Both the position numbers and the translations under genes were made by a program. The notes under the pieces were generated by a model that saw nothing but the letters and a program-made list of their open reading frames with translations, was not told the DNA's origin and ran no database searches. From Burkholderia lata (lineage in GTDB: Bacteria > Pseudomonadota > Gammaproteobacteria > Burkholderiales > Burkholderiaceae): a stretch of 64,000 nucleotides of DNA. Below are positions 18,357-26,465 of this stretch, one piece after another (position 1 is the first letter of the stretch; every line of letters starts with the position of its first letter). The DNA is taken from NCBI RefSeq assembly GCF_902499335.1, contig NZ_CABVQK010000008.1:124001-188000 (forward strand), in the 5' to 3' direction.

Positions 18357-20558
18357 ATGCGGGACACACTCTGGCCGGCCGTCGTGCTGGCAGCGACCCT
18401 CTGCACCACCGCCTATGCGGGCGATGCCGATTTCAATGCGCAAGGCGACGCCACCGATGCGTTCGCGTCCGCTGCGGCGGTCCGGCGCGCCGACCTGCTC
18501 GTGCGCAAGATGACGCTCGACGAAAAACTTCAGTTCATTCATTCGCAATACGAAATGTCGAAGGTGCCGGGCGGCGGCGCCGGCTACATCCAGGGCGTGC
18601 CGAGGCTCGGCATTCCCGACCTGAACATGGTCGATTCGGCGACAGGTTCCGGCAGCACGTCGCAGGCCAGCACGACGTTCCCCGCGACGATCGCCGTCGC
18701 AGCGAGCTGGGATCGCCGCCTGTCGTACGACTACGGCAAGCAGGTCGCGATCCAGTTGCGCGCGCAAGGGTTCGGCATGGGTCTCGGCGGCGGCACCAAT
18801 CTCGCACGCGAACCGCGCGGCGGCCGCCTGTTCGAGTATCTCGGCGAGGATCCGCTGCTGGCCGGCGACCTGCTCGCCGAACGCACGCTTGCCACGCAGC
18901 GGCAGAAGGTCATCGCGACCATCAAGCACTACGCCGGCAACGAGCAGGAGCACGGCCGGATGGGCGGCAACACGCAGATCGACGAGCGCACGCTTCGCGA
19001 GATCTACTTGCTGCCGTTCGAGATCGCCGCGAAGCGCGGGCGGCCCGGCAGCGTGATGTGCAGCTACAACCGCCTGAACGGCGCGTATGCGTGCGAGAAC
19101 CCTCACCTGCTGAACGACGTGCTGAAGAACGAATGGGGCTTCCAGGGCCAGGTGCAGTCCGACTGGGGCGCGACGCACAGCACCGCCGCCGCGATCAACG
19201 CCGGGCTCGACGAGGAAGAGGACGTCGGGCCGTCCGTGTACCTGACGCCGACGGCCGTCAAGCAGGCCATTGCGAACGGCTCGGTGTCGACGGCACGACT
19301 CGACGACATGGTGCGGCGCAAGCTCGCGGTGATGATCCGCGTCGGCGTGATGGACGATCCGGCCAAGGGCGGCGGCACGATCGATTTCGCGGCCGCGAAC
19401 CGGTTCGCACAGGCCGCTTCCGAGCAGTCGATCGTGCTGCTGAAGAACGACGGCAACCAGTTGCCGCTCGCCGCGTCGGCGCTGTCGCATATCGCCGTGA
19501 TCGGCGGCCATGCCGATGCGGCCGTGCTGTCGGGCGGTGGCTCGGGCAACACACGCGACCCTGTCTCGGGATCGTTCGCGGGCTGCGGCGGCCTCACGTT
19601 CGGGTCATCGACGGGATGCAGCTGGTGGCGCAATCCGTGGCTGAAAGTCGACGTGCCGATCGTCGCGGCGATCCGCGCGCTCGCGCCGGCCGCGCAGGTC
19701 ACGTATGCGGGCAACAGCGACCAGCAGTCGCCGTTCCGCGCGTACACGCAGCAGGAGATCGACCAGGCCGCGGCACTCGCGGGCCGCTCGGACGTCGCGA
19801 TCGTCGTAGTCGCGCAGCCGGCCGGCGAGGATTTCGGCGATCTCCAGAGCCTGAGCCTCGCGAACCCGTCGAATCAGGATGCGCTCGTCGAAGCCGTCGC
19901 GCGCGCGAATCCGCACACGATCGTCGTCGTCCAGAGCGGCAACCCGGTGCTGATGCCGTGGAAGGACCAGGTGTCCGCGATCGTCGAGGCGTGGTATCCG
20001 GGCGAGGCCGGCGGCAAGGCGATCGCGAACGTGCTGTTCGGCGCGGTCAACCCGTCCGGCAAGCTGCCCGTCACGTTCCCCGCGCGCGATCAGGATTCGC
20101 CTGCCTGGGGGCAAAACGGTGCGTTCGACAACGATCCCGTCTACGCGGAAAGGCTGAACATGGGCTATCGCTGGTATGACGCGCGCAACATCAAGCCGAT
20201 GTTCGAGTTCGGCTACGGGCTGTCGTACACGCATTTCGCGTATTCGGGGCTGTCGGTGGCGAGGCAATGGGACGGCTCGCTGAGCGTCGCGTTCACGGTG
20301 CGCAACGACGGGCGCGTCGCCGGTGCGGAAACGCCGCAGGTCTATCTCGGCGTGCCGTACAAGGACGAACCGCCGAAGCGGCTGGTCGGCTGGGAGAAGA
20401 TCCGGCTGAATCCGGGCGAGACGCGGCGTGTACGCGTGACCGTGTCGCCGCGGATGCAGAGCGTGTGGGATACGTCGCGTAACGGCTGGCGCGTGGTGCC
20501 GGGCGGGACGGTGTACGTCGGCGCGTCGTCGCGGGATATCCGGCTGCAGGGGCACTGA
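18357..20558 (+). CDS. Secreted glycoside hydrolase family 3 beta-glycosidase
   Basis: About 733 residues. The ATG at 18357 is preceded by GGAG at the right distance and starts a clean signal peptide (MRDTLWPAVVLAATLCTTAYA). The GH3 N-terminal barrel carries KHYAGNEQE and the nucleophile region VQSDWGATH; the C-terminal sandwich has SIVLLKNDGNQLPL, and a fibronectin-III-like domain ends the chain (FTVRNDGRVAGAETPQVYLG). Family members hydrolyse beta-linked glycosides; this one is exported. Its position next to the Wza-type gene suggests polymer trimming or turnover, but it could serve unrelated scavenging. An upstream ATG at 18345 is an alternative. Confidence 0.9.
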   Translation: MRDTLWPAVVLAATLCTTAYAGDADFNAQGDATDAFASAAAVRRADLLVRKMTLDEKLQFIHSQYEMSKVPGGGAGYIQGVPRLGIPDLNMVDSATGSGSTSQASTTFPATIAVAASWDRRLSYDYGKQVAIQLRAQGFGMGLGGGTNLAREPRGGRLFEYLGEDPLLAGDLLAERTLATQRQKVIATIKHYAGNEQEHGRMGGNTQIDERTLREIYLLPFEIAAKRGRPGSVMCSYNRLNGAYACENPHLLNDVLKNEWGFQGQVQSDWGATHSTAAAINAGLDEEEDVGPSVYLTPTAVKQAIANGSVSTARLDDMVRRKLAVMIRVGVMDDPAKGGGTIDFAAANRFAQAASEQSIVLLKNDGNQLPLAASALSHIAVIGGHADAAVLSGGGSGNTRDPVSGSFAGCGGLTFGSSTGCSWWRNPWLKVDVPIVAAIRALAPAAQVTYAGNSDQQSPFRAYTQQEIDQAAALAGRSDVAIVVVAQPAGEDFGDLQSLSLANPSNQDALVEAVARANPHTIVVVQSGNPVLMPWKDQVSAIVEAWYPGEAGGKAIANVLFGAVNPSGKLPVTFPARDQDSPAWGQNGAFDNDPVYAERLNMGYRWYDARNIKPMFEFGYGLSYTHFAYSGLSVARQWDGSLSVAFTVRNDGRVAGAETPQVYLGVPYKDEPPKRLVGWEKIRLNPGETRRVRVTVSPRMQSVWDTSRNGWRVVPGGTVYVGASSRDIRLQGH

Positions 20559-20572
20559 GCGGCGATAACCCG

Positions 20573-20610
20573 ACGGAAGAGCCGCGCGTGGCGTTGCCCG
20601 GCTCTTCCGT
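20573..20610 (+). terminator. Intrinsic terminator-like hairpin after GH3 gene
   Basis: ACGGAAGAGCC and GGCTCTTCCGT form a perfect 11-bp stem with a 16-base loop, 14 bases past the GH3 stop, between convergent transcripts. The T-run is poor, but position suits a bidirectional terminator. Confidence 0.6.
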
Positions 20611-20635
20611 ATTCACCCGTGCTCACTGGCGATCG

Positions 20636-20806
20636 TTACCGGAACAGCAGCGCCAGCAACGTCGCGAGCGCGGCGATCGTGGCGATCCCCGCTGCCATCC
20701 CGGCCAGATGCGCGGTGATCACCAGGCCGGCCGGCAACCGCACCGATGCCGCGCCACTCCGCCTGCCCGCCGGCCCGGTCCGCGATCGAGACGCGACGCA
20801 GGTCAT
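20636..20806 (-). CDS. Small single-helix membrane protein, unknown function
   Basis: A 56-residue frame: an arginine-rich N-terminus (MTCVASRSRTGPAGRRSGAA) followed by one strongly hydrophobic segment (residues about 34-54, ending LATLLALLFR). Its ATG shares one base with the stop of the upstream DUF4865 gene (TGATG), a classic coupling arrangement. I recognise no family. It could be a chance frame in GC-rich DNA, but the coupling and single clean helix favour a real small protein. Confidence 0.45.
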   Translation of the reverse strand: MTCVASRSRTGPAGRRSGAASVRLPAGLVITAHLAGMAAGIATIAALATLLALLFR

Positions 20807-21384
20807 CACACCCCGCTCCCTTCGAGCGTATCGAGCAACGGCCGGGCCAGATGCAGGACCTGGTACACCGTGCCCGCGCCGCCGTCGTCCGGTTCGTGTT
20901 CCGATACGAGCACTCGCATCAGCCGCCAGCGCAGCGGATCGAGGCTGACGGCGGCCGCGACCGTCCCCTGCCGCGCCGCCACATCTCGATTGCGCGCGAT
21001 CTCCTGTGCCAGCGTCGCATCGAGGTCGGCATCCGCCGGAATATCGGCGGCTTCCAGCCGCACGAAGCGCCCCGTCGACGCACTGCCCTTGCGCGCATCG
21101 AGTGCGACCTGCACGTCGATCGGCGCGCGCCCGAAACTGTCCGTCACGACCCGGTAGCGGCCGTCCGTGACGAACCCGGCGAACGCCTGTTCATTGCGCC
21201 ACAGATAAAACGACGCATAGCCGTTTTCCGTCGCACCGTAGCGGCCCGCCTCGCGCAGCAGGAACCCCTTGAACACCAGGTCCGGCGTGTCGTCCCAGAG
21301 CCTGCCGCGCTCGCGCACGCGATTGCGGATGATGTCGAGGTCGTAGTCCGCCGGCAGGCGGTGCACGTAGTACGCGGTCAGCAT
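20806..21384 (-). CDS. DUF4865 family protein
   Basis: A 192-residue soluble protein starting MLTAYYVHRLPADYDLDIIRNR behind an AGGAG site. It matches the DUF4865 pattern: an N-terminal ferredoxin-like segment, then FKGFLLREAGRYG, YLWRNEQAFAGFV and GRAPIDVQ. Function is unknown; members are usually next to a LysR-type regulator, as here, where the regulator is divergent across 127 bases. A heme- or small-molecule-stress role is guesswork. Confidence 0.7.
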   Translation of the reverse strand: MLTAYYVHRLPADYDLDIIRNRVRERGRLWDDTPDLVFKGFLLREAGRYGATENGYASFYLWRNEQAFAGFVTDGRYRVVTDSFGRAPIDVQVALDARKGSASTGRFVRLEAADIPADADLDATLAQEIARNRDVAARQGTVAAAVSLDPLRWRLMRVLVSEHEPDDGGAGTVYQVLHLARPLLDTLEGSGV

Positions 21385-21446
21385 GATCGACTCCTGGGAA
21401 GGAAAAGGGAGATTCCGAACGGCTTGGGAACAGCGTAGAAGACCTT

Positions 21447-21487
21447 GAATCATTTGAAAAGACGATGGCAGAATATTTCAATGATTC
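21447..21487. promoter_or_regulatory. Inverted repeat between DUF4865 and LysR genes
   Basis: GAATCATTTGAAA (21447-21459) and TTTCAATGATTC (21476-21487) are inverted copies apart from one missing base. The site is in an AT-rich divergent gap, just upstream of the LysR gene, as expected for a LysR-family operator controlling both genes. Confidence 0.5.
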
Positions 21488-21511
21488 ATTTTCCAAATGG
21501 ATGAGTAAGCG

Positions 21512-22369
21512 ATGAAGACGCTCGACATCGAAGCCGTGCAGGCGTTCGTGCTGACCGCCGACCTCAAGAGCTTCACGCGGGCTGCCGAGGCGATGGACAC
21601 GACGCAGTCCGCGGTGAGCCTGAAGATCAAGCGGCTTGAAGACGGCCTCGGCCGCCGCCTGCTGGAACGCACGCCGCGGCAGGTTCGCCTGTCGGCCGAC
21701 GGCACCGCGTTCCTGGAACCCGCGCGCGAGCTCGTGGCCGCTCACCAGGGTGCGGTCGGCGCGTTCGGCGCCGGCCAGCGGCGGCTGGCGATCGGCGTGA
21801 GCCATCACGTTGTCGGCGCCGATCTGCCGATGCTGCTTCGGCGCATGAGCGAAGCGGAACCGGGGCTCGTGCTGGAGATCCGGGTCGCCGCGTCGCGCGA
21901 CGTGCTCGACGCGTTCGACCGCGGCCAGCTCGATGCCGCCGTCGCGCTGCAGCACGACAGCCGGCGCCTCGACGGTGAAACCCTGCTGTCGGAGTCGTTC
22001 GGCTGGATGGCCGCGAGCGATTTCGAGTACCATCCGCCGCAACCGCTGCGGCTCGCGACGCAGGCCGAGCCGTGCAGCGTGCGTCGCATGGCGATCGGTG
22101 CGCTGGACGAAGCCGGTGTCGCGTGGACGGAAGTATTCGTCGGCGGCGGCGTGGCGACGATCGGCGCGGCGGTAGCCGCGGGGCTGGCCGTCGCCGCGCT
22201 CGGGCATCGCGTGGCGCCCGTCGGGACGGTCGACGTGGGGGCGCGATACGGGCTGCCGCCCTTGCCGACCCGCGACGTGGTGCTCTATTCGAACCTGACC
22301 GATGCGCGGGCCCGGCAGGCGCTGCGCACGCTGGGCGCGGCGCTGCGGTCGTCGGTCGGCGTGCGCTGA
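21512..22369 (+). CDS. LysR-family transcriptional regulator
   Basis: A 285-residue regulator. The winged HTH is clear (LDIEAVQAFVLTADLKSFTR then AAEAMDTTQSAVSLKIKRLE), followed by the linker helix and an effector-binding domain (IGVSHHVVGADLPMLLRR onwards). It is divergent from DUF4865 and probably regulates it and itself through the inverted repeat in the gap. The effector is unknown. Confidence 0.88.
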   Translation: MKTLDIEAVQAFVLTADLKSFTRAAEAMDTTQSAVSLKIKRLEDGLGRRLLERTPRQVRLSADGTAFLEPARELVAAHQGAVGAFGAGQRRLAIGVSHHVVGADLPMLLRRMSEAEPGLVLEIRVAASRDVLDAFDRGQLDAAVALQHDSRRLDGETLLSESFGWMAASDFEYHPPQPLRLATQAEPCSVRRMAIGALDEAGVAWTEVFVGGGVATIGAAVAAGLAVAALGHRVAPVGTVDVGARYGLPPLPTRDVVLYSNLTDARARQALRTLGAALRSSVGVR

Positions 22370-22398
22370 TGTCGCGCTTGAACAATCGGAGAGAAAAC

Positions 22399-23049
22399 AT
22401 GCGTCCGCTGGACGAACTGGTAAACGAACGCGAGTCCGCGCTCCCGAATTTGCTCGAGTGGGCGGCTGCAGCCAGTCACCGTTGCGAAATACTGCCCGCC
22501 TCCGATCGGAGCGGCGAAGTGCTTTCCGCGCTTCAGGTAACCACCCGATCACCCCTGGGCGCAATCGCTTATTCGACCGGCGGCATACTGGTGGACGGGG
22601 GCTACCTTCGTCTGCTCGGCTCAGGCCATCCCCGGCTGCCCAGAGACATCGTCGGCTGGAATGACGGGCGATCGTCCGGCTTTCTATTGATCGCGGACGA
22701 TGCCGTCGGCGGATTCTTCGCATTGAACGGAGGCGCACTCGGCGACGACACGGGTTCGGTGTACTACCTTGCGCCTGACACCCTGGAATGGGAGCCCCTC
22801 GAGATCGGGTACAGCGACTTCGTGCGGTGGTCGCTCAGCGAGAATCTGCACGACTTCTATGCGAGCTTGCGCTGGCCGGGCTGGCAAGCGGATGTCCAGC
22901 ATCTGACGACGGATCAATGCTTCAGCTTTTATCCGTTCCTGTGGACGAAAGAAGGATCGGTGGAACACAGCAGCCGCAAGGCGGTCAGCGTGTCCGAGCT
23001 TTACGCGCTCCATGCCGACCCTGGATCCGCCGCGTCACGGCAACCGTGA
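22399..23049 (+). CDS. DUF2625 family protein
   Basis: A 216-residue soluble protein with GGAGA ahead of the ATG. Family-like blocks are MRPLDELVNERE at the start, YSTGGILVDGGYLRLLGSG, GWNDGR...FLLIADDAVGGFFALNGG and YYLAPDTLEWEPLEIGY, ending in FYPFLWT. Function unknown; the family is widespread in proteobacteria and immunity-like or SUKH-like roles have been guessed for similar folds. It stands alone, with an intrinsic terminator just downstream. Confidence 0.75.
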   Translation: MRPLDELVNERESALPNLLEWAAAASHRCEILPASDRSGEVLSALQVTTRSPLGAIAYSTGGILVDGGYLRLLGSGHPRLPRDIVGWNDGRSSGFLLIADDAVGGFFALNGGALGDDTGSVYYLAPDTLEWEPLEIGYSDFVRWSLSENLHDFYASLRWPGWQADVQHLTTDQCFSFYPFLWTKEGSVEHSSRKAVSVSELYALHADPGSAASRQP

Positions 23050-23078
23050 CCAGGCCGCAATATCTGAATATCGACCAC

Positions 23079-23109
23079 CGCACCATTCACATCGGTGCGC
23101 CTCTTTTTT
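23079..23109 (+). terminator. Rho-independent terminator after DUF2625
   Basis: CGCACC and GGTGCG pair around a 9-base loop and are followed by CCTC and seven T residues. The hairpin starts 30 bases after the stop. The rest of the gap to 23289 shows nothing coding. Confidence 0.75.
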
Positions 23110-23289
23110 TGTCTCCGGCACATCACGCAGGCCGGGTTCCGACGGCATCGAAATGCTTCGATGCGCGCCACGGTAAAATTCGGTCTTCATCCCGCCCATG
23201 CAGCCGGCCCATGCCTGCCCGGGCCCGGACCAAAAGAATCGATACGCCACCATCATCTTGATTTTCTTACACTTTCCCCGTCGCGACGC

Positions 23290-23877
23290 ATGATGTACTC
23301 GCTCGCCACCACTTACATCCGCGAACTCGAGATCCGCAAGAGCCGCTTCATCGCGTACGCGATTCCCGTCGACGACCGCGACGCCGCGATGCAGGCGCTG
23401 CAACGCCTGCGCGAAGAACACCCGACGGCCACGCACGTGTGCTGGGCACTGCTGGCAGGCGGTCAATCGGGGATGTCGGACGACGGCGAGCCGTCGGGCA
23501 CGGCGGGCCGGCCGATCCTGGAAGTGCTGCGCCATCACGATCTCGATGGCGTGCTCGGCGCAGTCGTGCGTTACTACGGTGGCGTGAAGCTCGGCGCGGG
23601 CGGCCTGGTGCGCGCGTACACCGATGCAATCGCGTCGGCGTTGCTCGATGCCGAGCGCATCGAGCGCATCCGCTACACGCGGCTCGCGATCGAGATCGGC
23701 TATCCCGAGGAGGCGCGCGTGCGCCGCTGGATCGATCAGGCGGGTTATGAACTGGTGGATAGCGCGTACGGGATGACGGTCAAGCTCGTGATCAAGCTGC
23801 CCGAGACCGCCGACGCGAATGCGCGAATCGAGTTGTTCGACCTGACGCAAGGGCGATCGGGCTTTCCCGATCTGTGA
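23290..23877 (+). CDS. yigZ: YigZ/IMPACT family protein
   Basis: A 195-residue protein of the IMPACT/YigZ family. The core signature is strong: GEPSGTAGRPILEVL and then RYYGGVKLGAGGLVRAYTDA. The C-terminal ferredoxin-like part (RLAIEIGYPEEARVRRWI onwards) resembles elongation factor G domain IV/V folds. The family is thought to touch translation or stress control; exact function in bacteria is unclear. The start at 23290 (MMYSLATTYIRELE) fits family length; the longer upstream frame is not family-like. Confidence 0.88.
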   Translation: MMYSLATTYIRELEIRKSRFIAYAIPVDDRDAAMQALQRLREEHPTATHVCWALLAGGQSGMSDDGEPSGTAGRPILEVLRHHDLDGVLGAVVRYYGGVKLGAGGLVRAYTDAIASALLDAERIERIRYTRLAIEIGYPEEARVRRWIDQAGYELVDSAYGMTVKLVIKLPETADANARIELFDLTQGRSGFPDL

Positions 23878-23947
23878 CGTACGCGAACCGCCCGCCCCGT
23901 CATCCCGCTGCCGGCAAATTCCGCCGAAAAATCAGATTGGCTCGATA

Positions 23948-23977
23948 GAAAACTGCGCGCCGCGTTGCACGGCGCGC
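23948..23977 (-). terminator. Terminator of the PPK2 gene
   Basis: On the minus strand GCGCGCCG and CGGCGCGC pair perfectly around a 7-base loop and are followed by AGTTTTC, 32 bases beyond the PPK2 stop. The T-run is short but present. Confidence 0.6.
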
Positions 23978-24008
23978 CCTATCATCGCATCGAATCCGCG
24001 CTGGCCGC

Positions 24009-24959
24009 TCAGTAAGTATCCGGCACGATCATGTTGTCCGGCACCGGGCGGCGGATGTAATCCTCGTGATGCTCGCGCGGCGGCAGGTCGATCGACGCGT
24101 GCGGGACCTCGTGATACGGCACCTGCTGCAGCAGATGGTGAATGCAGTTCAGCCGCGCGCGCTTCTTGTCGACGGCCTGCACGACCCACCACGGCGCTTC
24201 CGGAATGTGCGTGCGCAGCAGCATCTCTTCCTTCGCGGCCGTGTAGGCTTCCCAGCGGCGGCGGCTCTCGAGATCCATCGGGCTCAGCTTCCATTGCTTG
24301 AGCGGATCCTCGATGCGGCTCTGGAATCGCACTTCCTGCTCGTGATCGGTGATCGAGAACCAGTACTTGACGATCTGGATCCCGCTGCGCACCAGCATCT
24401 TCTCGAACTCGGGCACCGAACGGAAAAACTCCTCGTATTCCTCGTCGGTGCAGAAGTTCATCACGCGCTCGACGCCCGCGCGGTTGTACCAGCTGCGGTC
24501 GAACAGCACGATCTCGCCGCCGGCCGGCAGATGCGCGACATAGCGCTGGAAATACCATTGCGTGCGTTCGCGGTTGCTCGGTGCGGGCAGCGCGGCGACC
24601 CGGCAGACACGCGGATTCAGCCGCTGCGTGATGCGCTTGATCGCACCACCCTTGCCGGCCGCGTCGCGCCCCTCGAAAATGACGACGAGCCGGTGCCCGG
24701 TGCTCACGACCCAGTCCTGCAGCTTGACGAGCTCGCCCTGCAGCCGGAACAGCTCGCGGAAATACTCCTTGCGCGCCTCGCGACGCTCCTGCGAAAACAG
24801 CAGGTCGTCGTTGTCGTCGAAGCGGCGGTCGTCGAGCTCCATCTCGAGCTCTTCGTCGTAGGCGTCGACCAGATCTTCCTCGAAGCGGCGCTGGCGCGCC
24901 TCCATCGATTCCATATCGGTGCGGTCGTCGGTCTCGGTGCGGGTATCGTTGTCGCCCAT
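24009..24959 (-). CDS. ppk2: Polyphosphate kinase 2 (PPK2)
   Basis: A 316-residue PPK2 that transfers phosphate between polyphosphate and nucleotides in the cytosol. The Walker A is FEGRDAAGKGGAIKR, the lid region has LNPRVCRVAALPAPSNRE, and Walker B is LFDRSWYNRAGVE. Length and single domain indicate the class that phosphorylates nucleoside diphosphates. The ATG at 24959 has an AGGAGG five bases upstream; an acidic N-terminal extension (residues 1-60) precedes the domain. Monocistronic. Confidence 0.92.
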   Translation of the reverse strand: MGDNDTRTETDDRTDMESMEARQRRFEEDLVDAYDEELEMELDDRRFDDNDDLLFSQERREARKEYFRELFRLQGELVKLQDWVVSTGHRLVVIFEGRDAAGKGGAIKRITQRLNPRVCRVAALPAPSNRERTQWYFQRYVAHLPAGGEIVLFDRSWYNRAGVERVMNFCTDEEYEEFFRSVPEFEKMLVRSGIQIVKYWFSITDHEQEVRFQSRIEDPLKQWKLSPMDLESRRRWEAYTAAKEEMLLRTHIPEAPWWVVQAVDKKRARLNCIHHLLQQVPYHEVPHASIDLPPREHHEDYIRRPVPDNMIVPDTY

Positions 24960-25048
24960 GGGGCCTCCTTCCATCATTGACGCAGCCAAACTCCAACATT
25001 ATCCCAGTGTCGCGCGTCAAATTCATGAAAAAAGGGCCGGCGCGCCGA

Positions 25049-26461
25049 TCAGAAGCGGAACGCGAGCAACACGCTGGCCAGCACGGGGTTCGCGGCAATA
25101 TCGAACGTGTTCGACGCGAGCTGCCGGTTCGGCTGGTCGATGTCCAGCGTAATCTTCGTACGTAACGGGATATAGGTCACCATGCCGGTGATCCAGAACT
25201 GGCGCGTGATCTGGTAGCTCGCGCCGACGGTGAACACCGGCTCCCACACGCTCTTCACCTTGGCCGACACGTTGGTCTTGCCCGACAGCAGCAGGTCGCC
25301 GCCGGCATCCCAGATGCGCTGGAACAGCGACGGGTCGAGCAGCAGCGACTGCAGGCTGCCGATGTCCGAGCCCGCCGCGAGCAGCCCGCCGAGCGACGCG
25401 AGCTTGCGCTGGAACACGGGATTCAGGTTCGTGTTCGTGAAGCGCGTATAGCTGATGCCGATGCCCGCGAACGGGCGAAAGCGATCGTCGCGCTCGCCGA
25501 GGTAATACTTGAATACGACGGACCCGAGCCACGCGCGCGTGGTCGCGAGCGGGTTGCTTTGCGTGTTCGCGAGATCGATCAGCGGCAGCCGGCCCTGGAC
25601 GCCCGCGAAGATTCGGTCGAGCGGCAGCCCGATGCTGCCGTGCCCGCGCAGCGTCAGCACCGGCGGAATGCCGCCGCCGAGTTCGGCCGCCCAGTTTTCC
25701 GAGAAAAAGTGGGTCAACGTGAACGCCAGCGTGTTCGTGTTGCTCAGCGACAGCTGCGAACCCTGGTTCTGGAAGCTGTTCAGCCCAAGCGCGTCGGTGC
25801 GTGTCGTGACGGGCGTCGAACGGCCCGTCGTCGCGACGAAATGCCAGCCGAGGCCGACCATGTTGCGATCGCTGCCCATCAGTTGCTCCATCAGCGGCGG
25901 CGCCTGCGCGGCAGGCAGGTCGGGCAGCCGCGACGGATCGATCGGATGCAGCTCGTACGGCATCCGGTCCGCGTGGACGACGCCCCGCGAGACCGCACCA
26001 CTCTCCGCTGCCTCGCGTACGGCAGCCGATGCGCAGCGTGCACCGCCCTGTCCGTCGTCATCGCTGGCGAAGCCGATCCCGTCCGCGCCGTCGACGGCAC
26101 CGACACCCTCGTCGTGCGCCGGGCCGCATGCGGCCGTCCGCTGACCGAGCGTGATCTTGCCTGCCGTCAGCGGCACCGCACGCGGCGGCACGTCGGCCGC
26201 ACCCTCCGCACCGGCGGCCCCACGCCGGGCCGGCCCCGCATCGGTCGCCCACGCGCTCGCATCGAACCCGTCCGCGTCGCCGCCCGGCCAGAAGCCGATC
26301 CCGTCGGCACCGGCCTGCCAGCGTGGCCCGGCATCGCCGTCGGGCTGCGGCGCGCCCTGCGCGGCGGCCGCACACGCGAACAGCGTCGCGCCGAGCCAGC
26401 GCGACAGCGGACGCACGGCGCCCGGCCGCACGCGGCGGCGGTCCTTGTTCCGGCTCGCCAT
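25049..26461 (-). CDS. OmpW-type outer-membrane beta-barrel with long acidic, glycine-rich N-terminal region
   Basis: A 470-residue secreted protein. A signal peptide (RWLGATLFACAAAAQGA) is followed by about 160 residues rich in Gly, Ala and Asp with the heptapeptide GADGIGF at 51-57 and again at 125-131. The last 270 residues look like OmpW: LAFTLTHFFSENWAAELGGG, then FRPFAGIGISYTRF, and a C-terminal phenylalanine (LLAFRF) as the barrel-insertion signal. It is the last gene of the peptide export operon, four bases after the HlyD stop. The barrel could be part of the export route, an immunity protein or a receptor; none is proven. Confidence 0.72.
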   Translation of the reverse strand: MASRNKDRRRVRPGAVRPLSRWLGATLFACAAAAQGAPQPDGDAGPRWQAGADGIGFWPGGDADGFDASAWATDAGPARRGAAGAEGAADVPPRAVPLTAGKITLGQRTAACGPAHDEGVGAVDGADGIGFASDDDGQGGARCASAAVREAAESGAVSRGVVHADRMPYELHPIDPSRLPDLPAAQAPPLMEQLMGSDRNMVGLGWHFVATTGRSTPVTTRTDALGLNSFQNQGSQLSLSNTNTLAFTLTHFFSENWAAELGGGIPPVLTLRGHGSIGLPLDRIFAGVQGRLPLIDLANTQSNPLATTRAWLGSVVFKYYLGERDDRFRPFAGIGISYTRFTNTNLNPVFQRKLASLGGLLAAGSDIGSLQSLLLDPSLFQRIWDAGGDLLLSGKTNVSAKVKSVWEPVFTVGASYQITRQFWITGMVTYIPLRTKITLDIDQPNRQLASNTFDIAANPVLASVLLAFRF

Positions 26462-26465
26462 CGGC

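Noticed and set aside
23035..23193. Short leftward frame downstream of YigZ ending CEWCGGRYSD
   Set aside because: It crosses the DUF2625 terminator on the opposite strand and shows no ribosome site; the Cys pair is probably chance.
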